A DNA stretch of 64,000 nt from Calvatia gigantea (lineage: Eukaryota; Basidiomycota; Agaricomycetes; Agaricales; Lycoperdaceae), in NCBI GenBank assembly GCA_025093985.1, contig JACAAK010000004.1:2232001-2296000 (forward strand), read 5' to 3'. How positions within the stretch are numbered: the first letter of the stretch is position 1; each line of letters opens with the position of its first letter. A model generated the notes under the pieces. It was not told the origin of the DNA. It did not search any database and saw only the letters and a program-made list of their open reading frames with translations. Both the position numbers and the translations under genes were made by a program. This document shows, piece by piece, positions 46,557-57,137 of this stretch.

Positions 46557-47856
46557 ATGCCAAACCCAGGCAACGACAAACTTAGTCCACAGCCCGTGCA
46601 GGCGGGTGATGTCGATGCTGCACTCGCAGATTTCGATAACATTCCTCTCTTTATGAAAAGTCTTCCAGAAGATGACTCGGAGAACGTAGCACTTTCAGCC
46701 CTGCAAAGTCTCGCACACGAAGGCACGCCGGATGGTGGGTGAGGTCGACGTCTTTGTTTTATACCCCCCCCCCCCCTTCACTGTCGCTAACGCTGTTCCC
46801 TTTGCTTTCGCTGCCACGCCAAACAGAGATCGCGCAAAACTTCAAAGAACAAGGAAATAGATACTTCAAGGGGAAGCGGTATAGAGAAGCCGTAGGATTC
46901 TACAAGCAAGCAATCGACGCAAAGCCGGAGGATAAGGGACTACTGGAAGCACTTTTGTGCAATACCGCTGCTTGTAATCTGGAACTGAGTACGTCCTTCG
47001 TTTTGAAATGGGAAACCTCTTCTTATCTCACTATCTCAGAAAACTATGGCTCTGTGCTCAGGGGTTGCTCAAAGGCAATCGCAATGAACGAGAAGTGCGC
47101 GAAGGCTTATTATCGCTCTGCCTTGGCGTTACTCGCTCTAGAAAGAATAGACGAAGCAATTGATTGTTGTGACCGCTGCCTCGCTTTCGATCACAATAAT
47201 GCAAGTATCAAGACAGTGCGGGAAAAGGTACTCAAAGCAAAGAAAGAAAAAGAAGCACGCGAGCGAGCAAAAGAAGAACGGATCAGGAAAGAACAAGAGG
47301 AAAAACGGATCCTCACTGCAGCATATCGGGTTTGTGTTTTTAGGATCATATTGGAGGCGGGTCACTGACATCACCGATATGAAAGGCACGAAACATCATA
47401 GATGTACCCAAACCGGATGGTTCTTCAAACCCATATGAGCCTCATTGGGATCCGGACGACTCCACTAAATCCACGCTGGTTATTCCAGTTTTCTTCCTTT
47501 ACCCACAATACGCAACATCGGATGTTATCACGGAATTTGTTGAGAACACCCCTTTCGCGGCGCATCTAGAGGTCATGTTCCCACCGGATGCCCCTCCGCC
47601 AGCATGGGATCAAAATAAAGAGTATATAAATGGCAGACTCGTTGTCTACGCTATGACGAGACGGAAACGATTGTTGAAAGTGGGGAAAAACATGACGCTT
47701 CGGGCAGTGTGCGAGGTGGCCAAGTCAAAAGAAGGCGAACCGAGAGACGGGCTAGAGTTAAAGGATGGATGTTTAACATTTGTGGTATTGCCCAAAGGAA
47801 CCGATGTCGAAAAGAAATGGGTTGAAGAATTCAAAGCGACGCGAGATAAGAACTGA
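46557..47856 (+). CDS. CNS1: Hsp90/Hsp70 co-chaperone CNS1 (TTC4)
   Basis: TPR co-chaperone that binds the C termini of Hsp90 and Hsp70 and, in yeast, is essential for eEF2 folding. The ATG at 46557 encodes MPNPGNDKLSPQPV, then DFDNIPLFMKSLPEDDSENV, typical of CNS1/TTC4. The first intron (about 46733-46826) holds a 13-C homopolymer. Three TPRs follow: FKEQGNRYFKGKRYREAVGF, LLCNTAACNLEL-KNYGSVLR, and KAYYRSALALLALERIDEAI. A lysine/glutamate helix (EKEARERAKEERIRKEQEEK) leads to the C-terminal wheel domain (YEPHWDPDDSTKSTLVIPVF, LTFVVLPKGTDVEKKWVEEF). It ends at 47856. About 370 residues and four introns. Confidence 0.93.
46764..46776. repeat. Poly-C homopolymer in CNS1 intron 1
   Basis: Thirteen consecutive C residues on the plus strand lie in the first intron of CNS1. 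Such runs are prone to sequencing and replication length errors. Confidence 0.9.
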
Positions 47857-48857
47857 TTTCAGGGAGGGACATAGGAGGCGAGGGAAAGATCGAGTCAGGT
47901 GCCTATACTTCACAGGGCAAGACGATCTATCCAAACAGTGTTTCTCTCGTACTCTACCGCCATGCCATGATGACATTAATACAAGTTTTCATCAAGACTC
48001 CCTCCCCCCGGACCTGACGCTTACCGGAATCTTCCCGCGAAGTGATTGGCGTGCTGGCCAACAAGGAAGTGATTTGGAGACGGCAAGAAAGTTAAATGTA
48101 TGGTTTGGCGCCTTCGGACCGTAAATAGGGATCACGAGTCTCTATCTTGAAAGACTTCGAAGAATGAGCCGCTCCCTGCTCGCCGACTAAGTGGGACCAA
48201 TGTACAAAGAAGACATTCGTGATAATCGGATAGAGCCCATCATCTGGTTCAATTGATGATATGTCAGAGATAAGTAAGTGGGTGGATATTTTATCTTTGG
48301 GCATGGTGTGTCAGGCGAACTACAGGGGCTGAACGACGTAAGGATTGCATGGAAGTCGATTTCGCCGAGCGGCAGACACCCGGTTTGTCTGTTTCGGTGG
48401 AGAGATATAGTCCCAGAAGCCAATTTCCACGACCACGAGGCACAAGTGAACGAGATGGACGTCAATGGCGTAGCACGGGTGAAAGAAGTCGGAGATTGTC
48501 GATGTTAACAGTGGTAAGGCTAAGGAAAGCGAGCCGAGTTGCATTTCCCAGGTCAAGCTGTCTTCCGTATCGGGGAGGTAAGTAAGTGATGGCACACGAG
48601 TTTGGCTTTGTTGTGGTCCACCCCCTCGTCTGCCTGGTGATCAAAGAAAACCTCTGTCCGCCGTCACTGTCGTCGTCAAAAGGTCTGGTGAGTACGATCT
48701 ACGCCATTCATGCTGCAGGTGATTGTTGGAGAGGGTATCTCTGGGACCATCGGGCTGGGGATATGAAATCTAGAAGCATTGGGCTGGATGGCACGACTTG
48801 GGTGTGGATGTGGGTGTTGAGCTGACGCTTTGTGTTTGATTTAGGGCCCTTTTCAAA
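47857..48857. other. Intergenic region between CNS1 and RPS7, possibly with an orphan coding segment
   Basis: About 1 kb between plus-strand genes. The part just before 48858 is the RPS7 promoter and 5' leader. Around 48349-48585 a plus frame reads like disordered protein (ERYSPRSQFPRPRGTSERDG), and a GTGAGT donor near 48688 with a TGCAG acceptor near 48719 leads to VIVGEGISGTIGLGI and a stop. The pieces do not give a convincing complete gene. They may be part of the RPS7 5' region or an orphan. Confidence 0.3.
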
Positions 48858-49584
48858 ATGTCTGTAAACCAGAAGATCGTCCGCACTGCTAATGCACCAA
48901 GTACACCCCCCGATGAGACCGAGACCGCAGTTGCCCAGGCTCTGGTCGACCTCGAGAATAACGTCCCCGAACTCAAGAACGAGCTTCGGGCTCTCCAGAT
49001 CTCTGCTGCCCGCGAAGTCGATGTTCGCGGTGGAAAGAAGGCCATTGTTATCTTTGTTCCCGTTCCCCAGCTGAAAGCTTTCCACAAAGTCCAGGCGAGG
49101 TGGGTTGGAATTGATAAATGGAATGCATTCTTGGGATAGCTTACGAGGGTTATTTCGGTGGCAGGCTGACACGGGAGCTTGAAAAGAAATTCTCTGATCG
49201 CCATGTCGTGTTCGTTGCCCAGCGTCGAATGTTGCGCAAGCCTACTCGCAGGTCGCGCGTCAAGCAAAAACGGCCTCGTAGCCGCACCCTGACCAATGTC
49301 CACGAGAAGATTCTTGAGGATCTCGTATTCCCTACCGAGATTGTTGGCAAGAGGACTCGCGTTGGTGTTGATGGCTCCAAGCTGCTAAAAGTGTATGTAT
49401 TGGTTTTGAGTCTGTGTGAGTCTGTGTGTGTGAGAGAGATATATTGACATGTTATGTGCACAGGTTCCTTGACTCAAAAGATGCAACATCGCTCGAGTAC
49501 AAGCTTGACTCGTTCTCATCTGTATATCGTCGCCTGACAGGAAAGGATGTTGTATTTGAGTTCCCGGTAGTAACACAGGAGTAG
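48858..49584 (+). CDS. RPS7: 40S ribosomal protein S7 (eS7)
   Basis: Eukaryote-specific small-subunit ribosomal protein. The ATG at 48858 encodes [18 protein letters not shown], then [20 protein letters not shown] and [20 protein letters not shown]. An intron (about 49100-49165) joins VQAR to [60 protein letters not shown] and DGSKLLKV follow. A last intron ending GCACAG at about 49463 leads to [20 protein letters not shown] and [19 protein letters not shown], with the stop at 49582-49584. About 195 residues, the standard length. All conserved blocks are present. Confidence 0.96.
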
Positions 49585-49782
49585 GGGATTTGAGCCATGT
49601 AACTATGGATTTGACTCTTAGGCACGAAAACATACTTTGTGACGCATTGCCGAGAAAGTGAGCTGAGCCGGGCCGAACCAGTTTGCAGAGATCGCCTTAT
49701 AAGGCAAGTGTGAGTGGTTGTCCTGGTGTGAAATCGGTATATTAGTAGTTCCCTCTCCCGCCCGCGCGGTGGTCCCCCACCC

Positions 49783-51125
49783 AATGGACCCCTACGACCA
49801 TGGCATCGACAGCAAGATCGTCGTCATGGGCAACTCTGGCGTAGGCAAGACTTCTCTCCTCCAACGATACACACAAAACAGGTTCGACCCAAAGAACACA
49901 ACCTCCACCAGCGGCGCATTCTTCGTCACAAAGAAGGTCCATGTCAACGGCCTCAAAGTTCGCCTCCAGCTCTGGGATACTGCCGGCCAGGAGCGCTTTA
50001 GGAGTATGGTCTGTGCTCTATTTCCCTACGTTATTCCCCTCTATCCTGCCCTTTCTCATCGCTGTAATTTTTTCTAGGCGCCGATGTATTATCGAGGTAC
50101 TTTCCTCCAAACATCCCCTCCCTCCCCTCGCCGCTTAGCGTATACTCACCTTGTTTTGCAGGAGCAAATGCTGCTCTTCTGCTATACGATATTACGAATG
50201 CTTCTACATTTCAAGACATCCGCGGCTGGCTCCAAGGTCTGTCACCCCTCCCACCCCCTTTTACCCTGTTTTGCTCTGCCACCGACTAACCGTTCTCCAA
50301 AGAATTGAGGAAGAACTGCTCTCCGGACCTTATCATTTACATTGTCGGGGCCAAGGCTGATCTGCACTCTCGTCGCCAAGTCACCTCCGATTTCGCTCGC
50401 CTTTCCCTCCACAACTGGTTCCCTCCGCCGAAACCTCCACCTCCCCCACCACCCCCGGCTCCATCGACCCTCTCTTATATCCGTCCCCGTCTCACGTCCT
50501 TCCCGGGTCTCCGATCACACTCCGCGCCCTCGTCTTCTCCCGTATCTCCAGAGACCCCTGCCTATCTTGACCTCCCCTCCAGCCGTGCCTCGGCCCTTCA
50601 GCGAAGCAAGACTAATGTCGTGCCTCGTCCGCGCACTGCAGGCTCGCTTACACGATCCAACACAAGTTCCGGCTCCCGTACGCCCCAATCTTCCCGTTTA
50701 GGGTCCCATTTCGGCTTCGGAGGTGGCTGGGATGCTCAAGGCGATAACAGTAGCAACAGTATCGAGGAAGAAGACGAATACGCCGTGGATGCGGATAGCG
50801 AAGAGCAGGAGTGGGGCCTTAGTAAGGGAATGGAATTGTTCGAAGTGTCCGCCAAGGACAACATGGGTACGTGCCATGCCTTCTCCGAGTCCTGATCGAC
50901 GTGCTCAGCTGACCACTGCTTCTAGGCATCCAAAGTCTTTTTGACCACCTCATATCCGCGATCATCGTCAAAAAGGATGCGATTGAGCAAGAAAATGAGG
51001 TTAGGAAGCGTGACAGTGTACTACTAACATCCATGTGCACACCCATTTGGTCGACCCAAGCAGATGAAGAAGAGGCTCGCCAGAAAGCTCAGCAACAGCG
51101 TTCGGGAAGTTGGAGTTGTTGTTAG
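49783..51125 (+). CDS. Rab-type small GTPase with a large G4-G5 insert
   Basis: Membrane-traffic GTPase of the Rab family. The ATG at 49783 encodes MDPYDHGIDSKIVVMGNSGV. G1 is GNSGVGKTS, G2 region TTSTSGAFFVTKKV, and G3 LQLWDTAGQERFRSM. Introns join APMYYR, GANAALLLYDITNASTFQDI and the ELRKNCSPDLIIYIVG exon. G4 is GAKADL instead of the usual NKxD-type GNKxDL. An insert of about 125 residues follows (poly-Pro, then Ser/Arg-rich, then acidic), from roughly 50366 to 50838, before G5 FEVSAKD. The C terminus after two introns ends QRSGSWSCC, a CC prenylation motif, stop 51123-51125. This confirms a membrane-anchored Rab of about 340 residues, against about 210 normally. I cannot assign a subfamily. 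Confidence 0.85.
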
Positions 51126-51843
51126 CTACCCGTCTTATGCCACACTCTCTTCGTGCAACGTTCCTTCGACCGCCCTACGCTCCCTTTCTCTATCTCCCCC
51201 CTACCTCTTATCCTCTCCCTCTCCTCTCTGCCAGCTCATTTTCTCCCGTCTCATTCGCTTCACTTTTTTCCTCTCTTATTTCTCTGTTACCTCCACATCA
51301 CTCTGATATCCCTGCTCAGGACTCTCTCACACACGTCTCTCTTCCTTTCAATAACCCTGTGATTACATCATGTTCCTCTCATCTATTGCTATCTCTATTT
51401 CCCTTCCTACATGTTTGCGAGTATATGATCACTCCATTGGCTTTGGTATCCCAAGATGAATCAACAACCCTTCGCCTTTCCAGTTCTCTTTAGGTTCGTT
51501 TTATTTAGCTTATATCTGCACTACCTACCTTAAGTACATATGTGCTCTACATATCGCCAATCAATGATCGAGAGACGATTGTGTTGCCTAGAGCGAGTAT
51601 TATCACGAATAGCGTGGCCGCTGTCATCTTCCCGGACAGCTATCTGCCGTTGTGTGCATGGCGTGCTGCAAGCGTCATCACATTCAATCACAGGATAAAT
51701 AAAGCTTATCCGGCCCTTTCACTGCCCCGTCCACAGAAACCCCCTTGAATCACTCCACCTCGCACCTTCCCCCCTTCAGTCTGTCTCTGTTCTCGCAGCT
51801 CCGCTCCCTCCTCCAAGCCGTAAAGGCCGCAGCCTCTTTCTCA
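51126..51843. other. Pyrimidine-rich intergenic region between Rab gene and AMMECR1
   Basis: About 720 bases with a long CT-rich tract on the plus strand (about 51170-51300). Open frames here reflect this bias and are not supported as genes. It holds the Rab 3' untranslated region and the AMMECR1 promoter. Confidence 0.5.
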
Positions 51844-52809
51844 ATGGCATTCGTGCCTCCGAACCCAGCGGCCGACCTCAAAGGTCTTGAGCCATCTCTG
51901 GCTCAGGATGTCTGCATTCCAGAACACTGTTACCACGCCTTTGATACCCTCTATTGTGCGCTCACCAACGCAGAGCCTATCTTCCCTGCGTTTCCTGATG
52001 AGAAATAGTGGGTCCCTCCTTCGCTCAGTTCCCTTCAGATATATAGATATTGAGCGACTGTGGCAGCCCGCTGTTCGTGACTTGGAATACCCGTTCGTCT
52101 CGGGCAGGTCGCCCTGCCCGCTTGCGGGGCTGCATCGGCACTTTCGAGCCAATGCCCATTAGAGACGGCCTTGCAGACTACGCGCTCATAAGCGCCTTCC
52201 GAGATTCCCGTTTCAGAAGGATAGACAAGAGCGAACTCGCAACACTTGAATGCGGGTATGTCCCACTTTTCCTTTTTCTTTTCATGTCTTCTTGCGACAA
52301 CCAGTTCTTAAAAGAATATTTGGAATCTAATATTGACAATTGCTCCCTTTCTCTACCCCCATCCCCCTTACAAATGCACACATCAACTCTTGTTATGTGT
52401 TTGCTCCTCCTATCCCAACAGAGTGTCCTTGCTTACCAATTTTGAGGATGCGCAGTCCTACCTTGACTGGACAGTCGGTGTACATGGAATCACTATCACC
52501 TTCCCCCATCCCTCCTTGATCATTCCTTCCTCGGGTGCACCCACTCCCTATTCATCCACGCCCAATCTCCCTTGTTTTTCCTCCCACAAGTCCTTTTCTG
52601 CAACTTATCTCCCAGAGGTCATGCCCGAGCAAGGCTGGGATAAACTGGATGCCATAGACAGCGCCATCCAAAAGGCTGGATGGAATGGTGATATCACAGA
52701 GGACGTCCGCAGAAGCATCAAACTTCGGAGATATCAGAGTAGCAGATGTATCGTGACGTGGGAGGAATATCTCCAATGGAGACAGCAGAAGGAAGCAGAG
52801 AGGGTTTGA
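51844..52809 (+). CDS. AMMECR1: AMMECR1-domain protein
   Basis: Conserved protein of unknown biochemical role, related to the AMMECR1 family found in archaea and eukaryotes. The ATG at 51844 encodes MAFVPPNPAADLKGLEPSLA, then PEHCYHAFDTLYCALTN. An intron near 52007-52070 joins to PLFVTWNTRSSRAGRPARLR and the family hallmark LRGCIGTFEPMPIRDGLADY. ALISAFRDSRFRRIDKSELA and TLECGVSLLTNFEDAQSYLD follow (intron between LECG and VSLL). WTVGVHGITITFPHPSL, SATYLPEVMPEQGWDKLDAI, and SIKLRRYQSSRCIVTWEEYL complete the domain. It ends at 52809. About 225 residues. The residues around LRGCIGT are intact. Confidence 0.92.
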
Positions 52810-52829
52810 TATCGGTGGAACACGTGGAA

Positions 52830-54956
52830 CTAGGCTACGGCAAAGAATGAAGAGGAGAATGGGAGTTGAATGTATTGCTGTACAGTAGACAACACGAAAG
52901 AATAGCTGATGCTCGTCGAGTAACAGTTTGAAGGCTCCACACACAGAAAATGTTTCAACCAGCGGATTCCGTCTTTGTCGCTTCGGGGAACAGGCTCCGT
53001 CTCCATCTCGAGAGCCGGTGGTTGGATCCACCTTTGAAGCGGACCAAACCGATTCTCCATTCGCTGCCAAACAGCTCGTAGAAGCTCCACGTCATGGCCG
53101 CTCGTTCTGCTGAACGAGCTGAACGTCCAAAAAATGGTTGACTCTGATATTTTGGTATCTGGAGGAAGCTCAAGAAATTTCTCGAAAATGGCTTCCAAGT
53201 TCTCGAGATTCCATTCTAAATTGTCTGGCCTTGTCTGGAAATCTATTCGCGCATCGGAGTGAGTGTTTAGGCCAATACCATGGCGAGAGAAGCCAAGCAA
53301 TACAGCACGGAAGACATGGATGGTGGGAGGATAAGGGACTGGTTGAAGGTCGCCATTCTCATCTAACACGAGTGGCGCACCCTGTTCAACATTAGGAGTA
53401 GATAGCATGTCGATCAAAACGCTCAAGGCACCGAGGAGATTGCCATGATAGGCCATGGTCTGGATCACAAGTGTAAAGGTAACCTCGTTCGGTCGCCAAT
53501 CCGGCGAAACGACAATACCTTCCTGTTCAGAAAGTTGTTCCCGAACAGAAGCTATATCATCGAATTCATCATGTTCCTCCGGAACCATGTTGTGACGGAG
53601 CAGGCGGTAGATCATCATAACCACATCGACATGGTTGTTATGGCTATATGCCCACATACATGCATTCAGCCCATCCACCCCGAGCTCCAAACTCTGCTCC
53701 TTCATTTTGGCGAGAGTCGAACGAACACCCGAAAATTGTTTCTTAGCGGTGAAGTATTTGAGTAATGAGAGATGGGTGATTCTATTCGGTGGTATTTTGG
53801 CTTGCTTGAGAAGTGTTGTGGCACGATGCAATACCGAGGGATGGCCGGTCCGGGCAGCAATGTTAATTAATGTTGTATAAGTATGGATATCAGGTTCAAC
53901 GGCAGGCGTGGATGGCTGATGGTGGAAAGGATCATCTTCGGGGCGGGGATTAAGAATGTCATCGAAACCAGCATCCGAGAATCGAGAACCAGGAGGACGC
54001 CCATAAATCATATCGTAGTAGATGCTAATGGAATTGTAGAAATCCTCTGGCCGAGTCTTCCGCCAGCCTTTTCCGGCGTGATCGATAAGAGCGTTCCATT
54101 CGTGTAGTTGAATCGTGCCGCCATAGTTCTGGATCGTCGTCAGAACGGAAAGGAGCCGGAGGAACTGGGCACGCGTTTTTGGTGTATTTCGTGCAATTAC
54201 GCGTGCAAGGCGATGAAGGTGTGCAAAGGGAATGATGGGAGTAGTTCCGCAGTCGCCTTCTGCGATATTGTATTGTTGTTGCAACCTCGAGAGGACTCCG
54301 TACGCTTTCCAGCCTTCTTCTACAAAACAGGTCGTCCCGAGAACATGAAGCATATCGAGGTAGACGCATTCGGTGTTCTCCAGATCGTCTTCGGGAGAAG
54401 GTATAACTACCTGGCGTCGTCCATTGCCATCCTTGGAGCTGGTTCGAAGTGGTTTGACCGGTTGTCGAGCCCAAGGACGTCCGGAGAGAAAAGTTGTCCC
54501 CTGCACGCAATGATTTAACCGAGGTACATCCCTCTGTTCCTGGCATACCCCCAGGAGCTCTGTGCCTATTGATCCCGTCGTTGTGTTCGGAAACAGGTCT
54601 ATGCCAAGCGCTGTGCGTTGAACGAAACCCGCTCTCTCTCCCAAGTCGCTTTCTCTCTCCCGACCAACTTCCTCGATGACACCCTCTAGTTGCTGCGCCG
54701 TCCATGATTGATTTTGTATTATTGAAGAGGAAAAGCCAACAGGACACACAGCTCCAGTTGACCGGAGGCTCTCGGTGTCCACTCGTGTGTCGTGACCTGT
54801 TTGACGCGGATGAACCGATAGGTGAAGAGTCGAAGACCTGCATCCAGTCATTGATAATCTGCGGCAAATAGTCACTCCCGGGGCTCGAATACATTGTAAG
54901 AAGGTAGGAAAAACTGTTGGGAGATGGAGGCCCAGCGAGGACGCTCTGAGCATCAA
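52830..54956 (-). CDS. Pentatricopeptide-repeat (PPR) protein, probably mitochondrial
   Basis: Predicted helical-repeat RNA-binding protein. The long frame from 54956 starts MMLRASSLGLHLPTVFPTFL with Arg and no early acids, fitting a mitochondrial presequence. The middle shows PPR-like units: PDIHTYTTLINIAARTGHPS, ITHLSLLKYFTAKKQFSGVR, DGLNACMWAYSHNNHVDVVM, and NEVTFTLVIQTMAYHGNLLG. The C-terminal part has DNLEWNLENLEAIFEKFLEL. About 700 residues in one long exon, unusually intron-poor for this window. The last ~30 residues (after LKHFLCVEP) look low-complexity and may be past the true terminus. The RNA target is not predictable. A shifted frame starting at 54990 is less convincing. Confidence 0.78.
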   Translation of the reverse strand: MMLRASSLGLHLPTVFPTFLQCIRAPGVTICRRLSMTGCRSSTLHLSVHPRQTGHDTRVDTESLRSTGAVCPVGFSSSIIQNQSWTAQQLEGVIEEVGRERESDLGERAGFVQRTALGIDLFPNTTTGSIGTELLGVCQEQRDVPRLNHCVQGTTFLSGRPWARQPVKPLRTSSKDGNGRRQVVIPSPEDDLENTECVYLDMLHVLGTTCFVEEGWKAYGVLSRLQQQYNIAEGDCGTTPIIPFAHLHRLARVIARNTPKTRAQFLRLLSVLTTIQNYGGTIQLHEWNALIDHAGKGWRKTRPEDFYNSISIYYDMIYGRPPGSRFSDAGFDDILNPRPEDDPFHHQPSTPAVEPDIHTYTTLINIAARTGHPSVLHRATTLLKQAKIPPNRITHLSLLKYFTAKKQFSGVRSTLAKMKEQSLELGVDGLNACMWAYSHNNHVDVVMMIYRLLRHNMVPEEHDEFDDIASVREQLSEQEGIVVSPDWRPNEVTFTLVIQTMAYHGNLLGALSVLIDMLSTPNVEQGAPLVLDENGDLQPVPYPPTIHVFRAVLLGFSRHGIGLNTHSDARIDFQTRPDNLEWNLENLEAIFEKFLELPPDTKISESTIFWTFSSFSRTSGHDVELLRAVWQRMENRFGPLQRWIQPPALEMETEPVPRSDKDGIRWLKHFLCVEPSNCYSTSISYSFVLSTVQQYIQLPFSSSFFAVA

Positions 54957-55323
54957 TGAGATGTGCAGTCATCCTAGTCCATGAATTCATCAGGAAAGCA
55001 AGTATAATTCACCAAAACAAAAACCCACCAGACGTGCACTAACCCAAGGATAGAGTGGACGCCGAGGGACGCGCTGGTGAATGTTTGAGCTCGCCGGGCA
55101 AGTCGTCGTGTTGACCCTCTCAAACTTTTTCCACACATCCTTTTCAGTCACAGTTTCCCACGAAGGACAGCTCCCCCAAGATCAACGTTTTCACCTCCTT
55201 TCTCGTCCTGAAGTTCTCTTATATTCCATGCATAACAACAGTCATGCAGCGCGAATGTGACAGCATATGGTGTATAAAACACGGACACAGTACAAAAATG
55301 CAAATGACAGATGAAGGAAAAAG
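54957..55323. promoter_or_regulatory. Intergenic region between RPL3 3' end and PPR gene
   Basis: About 370 bases between two minus-strand genes, holding the RPL3 3' untranslated region and the PPR promoter. No gene is seen. Confidence 0.45.
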
Positions 55324-56812
55324 TTATGCCCGGTCCTTGAGCGTACCCAAAAACGCCGCCTTCTCCTCGAAGGTTTGGAATGAACCATGCTGAAATGGCG
55401 GTGTGAATATTTTCGCAGGTATTATCACAAAGAAATTCGCTAACCCCGAATTTTGACGATGTGTCGATGAACTTGAGTTGCACCTTCTCAAGATCCCGAC
55501 GGGATGTGTGGACCATCAATGACTTGCGGATAGTGACAACACGCTTCTTGGTTCCAGGAATAGATCCCTTGAGGAGTAAGAAGTCATTTTTGACAATACC
55601 ATAGTGAGGGAAACCACCCATAGGAGTGATGGTTTTCTTGGTGATGTCAGCTTCTGTTGAAGCATTGGATTCATCAACGCCAGAACCGATGCGATATACT
55701 TTCTTGTTGAGCTCGGTGCGGTGGTGATAACCATCTAAATTGATGGATAAAATCAGATATGTCGAGACTGGATGATGGGGGAGTACATACTTTGGCCAGC
55801 GCGAGCAACCGAGAACATGACCTTGGAAGGATGCCAGGCACCGATACAAGCAACCTTGCGGAGACCTTTATGCGTCTTACGAGGCAACTTCTTGACGCCC
55901 CAACGGTGGGTGACGCCTTCGAAGCCGTGACCCTTGGTGACGGCAATAACATCGACGACCTCGTCCTGCTCAAAGATTGTCGAGACCTCGACAGGCTTTT
56001 CAAAGAGACCATGGGCGAATTCGACCTTGTCCCCAACAGAGCCTCCGTTAACCTGGATCTCCATAAGGTGAGCCTTCTTTTGGCTGAGGCCGGTCTTTCT
56101 GATCTGTGTGTGGGCGAGGACACGGACGACAGTGCAGTACTTGCGAATACGCTCGAGTTCGCGAGCAATTGACTTGCCACCGTCTTCAGCGTGTTTTTTG
56201 GCATAACGGGTGAAGGCCTTCTTCTTCGAACGGTACCAATTCTTGTAGAAGCGGCGTCTGAGCTCGTCGGAAAGATGCGTGGCCCAAATTGTAGTAAGGC
56301 TGCGGAGGCCGCGCGGAGTCTCAACATAACCAACAACACCAACGACCATAAGCGGTGGTGTTTCAATGACCGTGACAGCCTCCACCACTTCACGCTTGTG
56401 CATTTCTGAGGAAAACAGTGAGGGCACGACAACTAAGTATTCAAAGACTGCGTACTGGAGCCGGGACGATCAAGATCGCGGACAACGTGTGTCATACCAG
56501 CCTTGTATCCCATGAAGGCGGTCAGGTGGACGGGTTTCTTGGGATCATCCTACAGACTCTTAAGGTTCATCGTTTCTCTTTGATTTGGGAATGACTCCAG
56601 CTGACCTTGGGGAACGATTTGACCTTTCCACGATGACGAGCGGCACGCTTCCTCGGAAGAAAACCAAGAGACCCGTGGCGAGGAGCTTCGTACTGAGATC
56701 AAGGTTGAGCGTTCTGCAAAAACATACTGGGGTCGGGATTACGGACCTTACGGTGACTATCGAATATTAGTTAGCGCACTATCGTAGAGGATATCAGGGT
56801 GGCATACCTCAT
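55324..56812 (-). CDS. RPL3: 60S ribosomal protein L3 (uL3)
   Basis: Core large-subunit ribosomal protein near the peptidyl transferase centre. The first exon is only five bases (ATG plus AG, start 56812). It joins by a short intron to S-HRK, then to [20 protein letters not shown] and RGKVKSFPK. Next [31 protein letters not shown], and [20 protein letters not shown]. The main exon has [60 protein letters not shown] (with the histidine methylated in yeast L3), and [31 protein letters not shown] and [20 protein letters not shown] follow. It ends [18 protein letters not shown] at 55324. About 390 residues with seven or so introns. Confidence 0.96.
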
Positions 56813-57137
56813 CTTGAAGACCTAGAGACGGAACGGGGTTCTTGACGATGAGAGGACTTTCGTTCATGGATGATTGTCGGCATCTCCCGCGGAGTGGCTT
56901 TATCCTGTACAGTTCTTGGACTCGGACAGTTTAGGCAATCGGAATACCCAGTTGGGATGCAGGTAGCCCCTATCTTCTGTTGCTGGGAGATTGCTTCTCA
57001 AGCTCAACATTTGAGTGCTGGGGTTCAAGTAACAGGTCGTTCTTTTTTAATGCACTAATGTTTAAGTGTATATAAGAGAAAAAATGCGCTGAAACGTTGT
57101 AATGCTGAATGAGTTGCTGAGGTGAAGGGGAACCATG
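56813..57137. promoter_or_regulatory. RPL3 promoter and FMO 3' region
   Basis: About 325 bases between minus-strand genes. The low-coordinate side upstream of 56812 should hold the RPL3 promoter. A TATATAA-like string near 57068 faces the plus strand, so it is probably not a promoter for either gene. Confidence 0.4.

Noticed and set aside
54025..54990. 321-codon minus-strand open frame
   Set aside because: It overlaps the PPR frame in another phase, with compositional bias (Arg/Ser) and no repeats; treated as a shadow.
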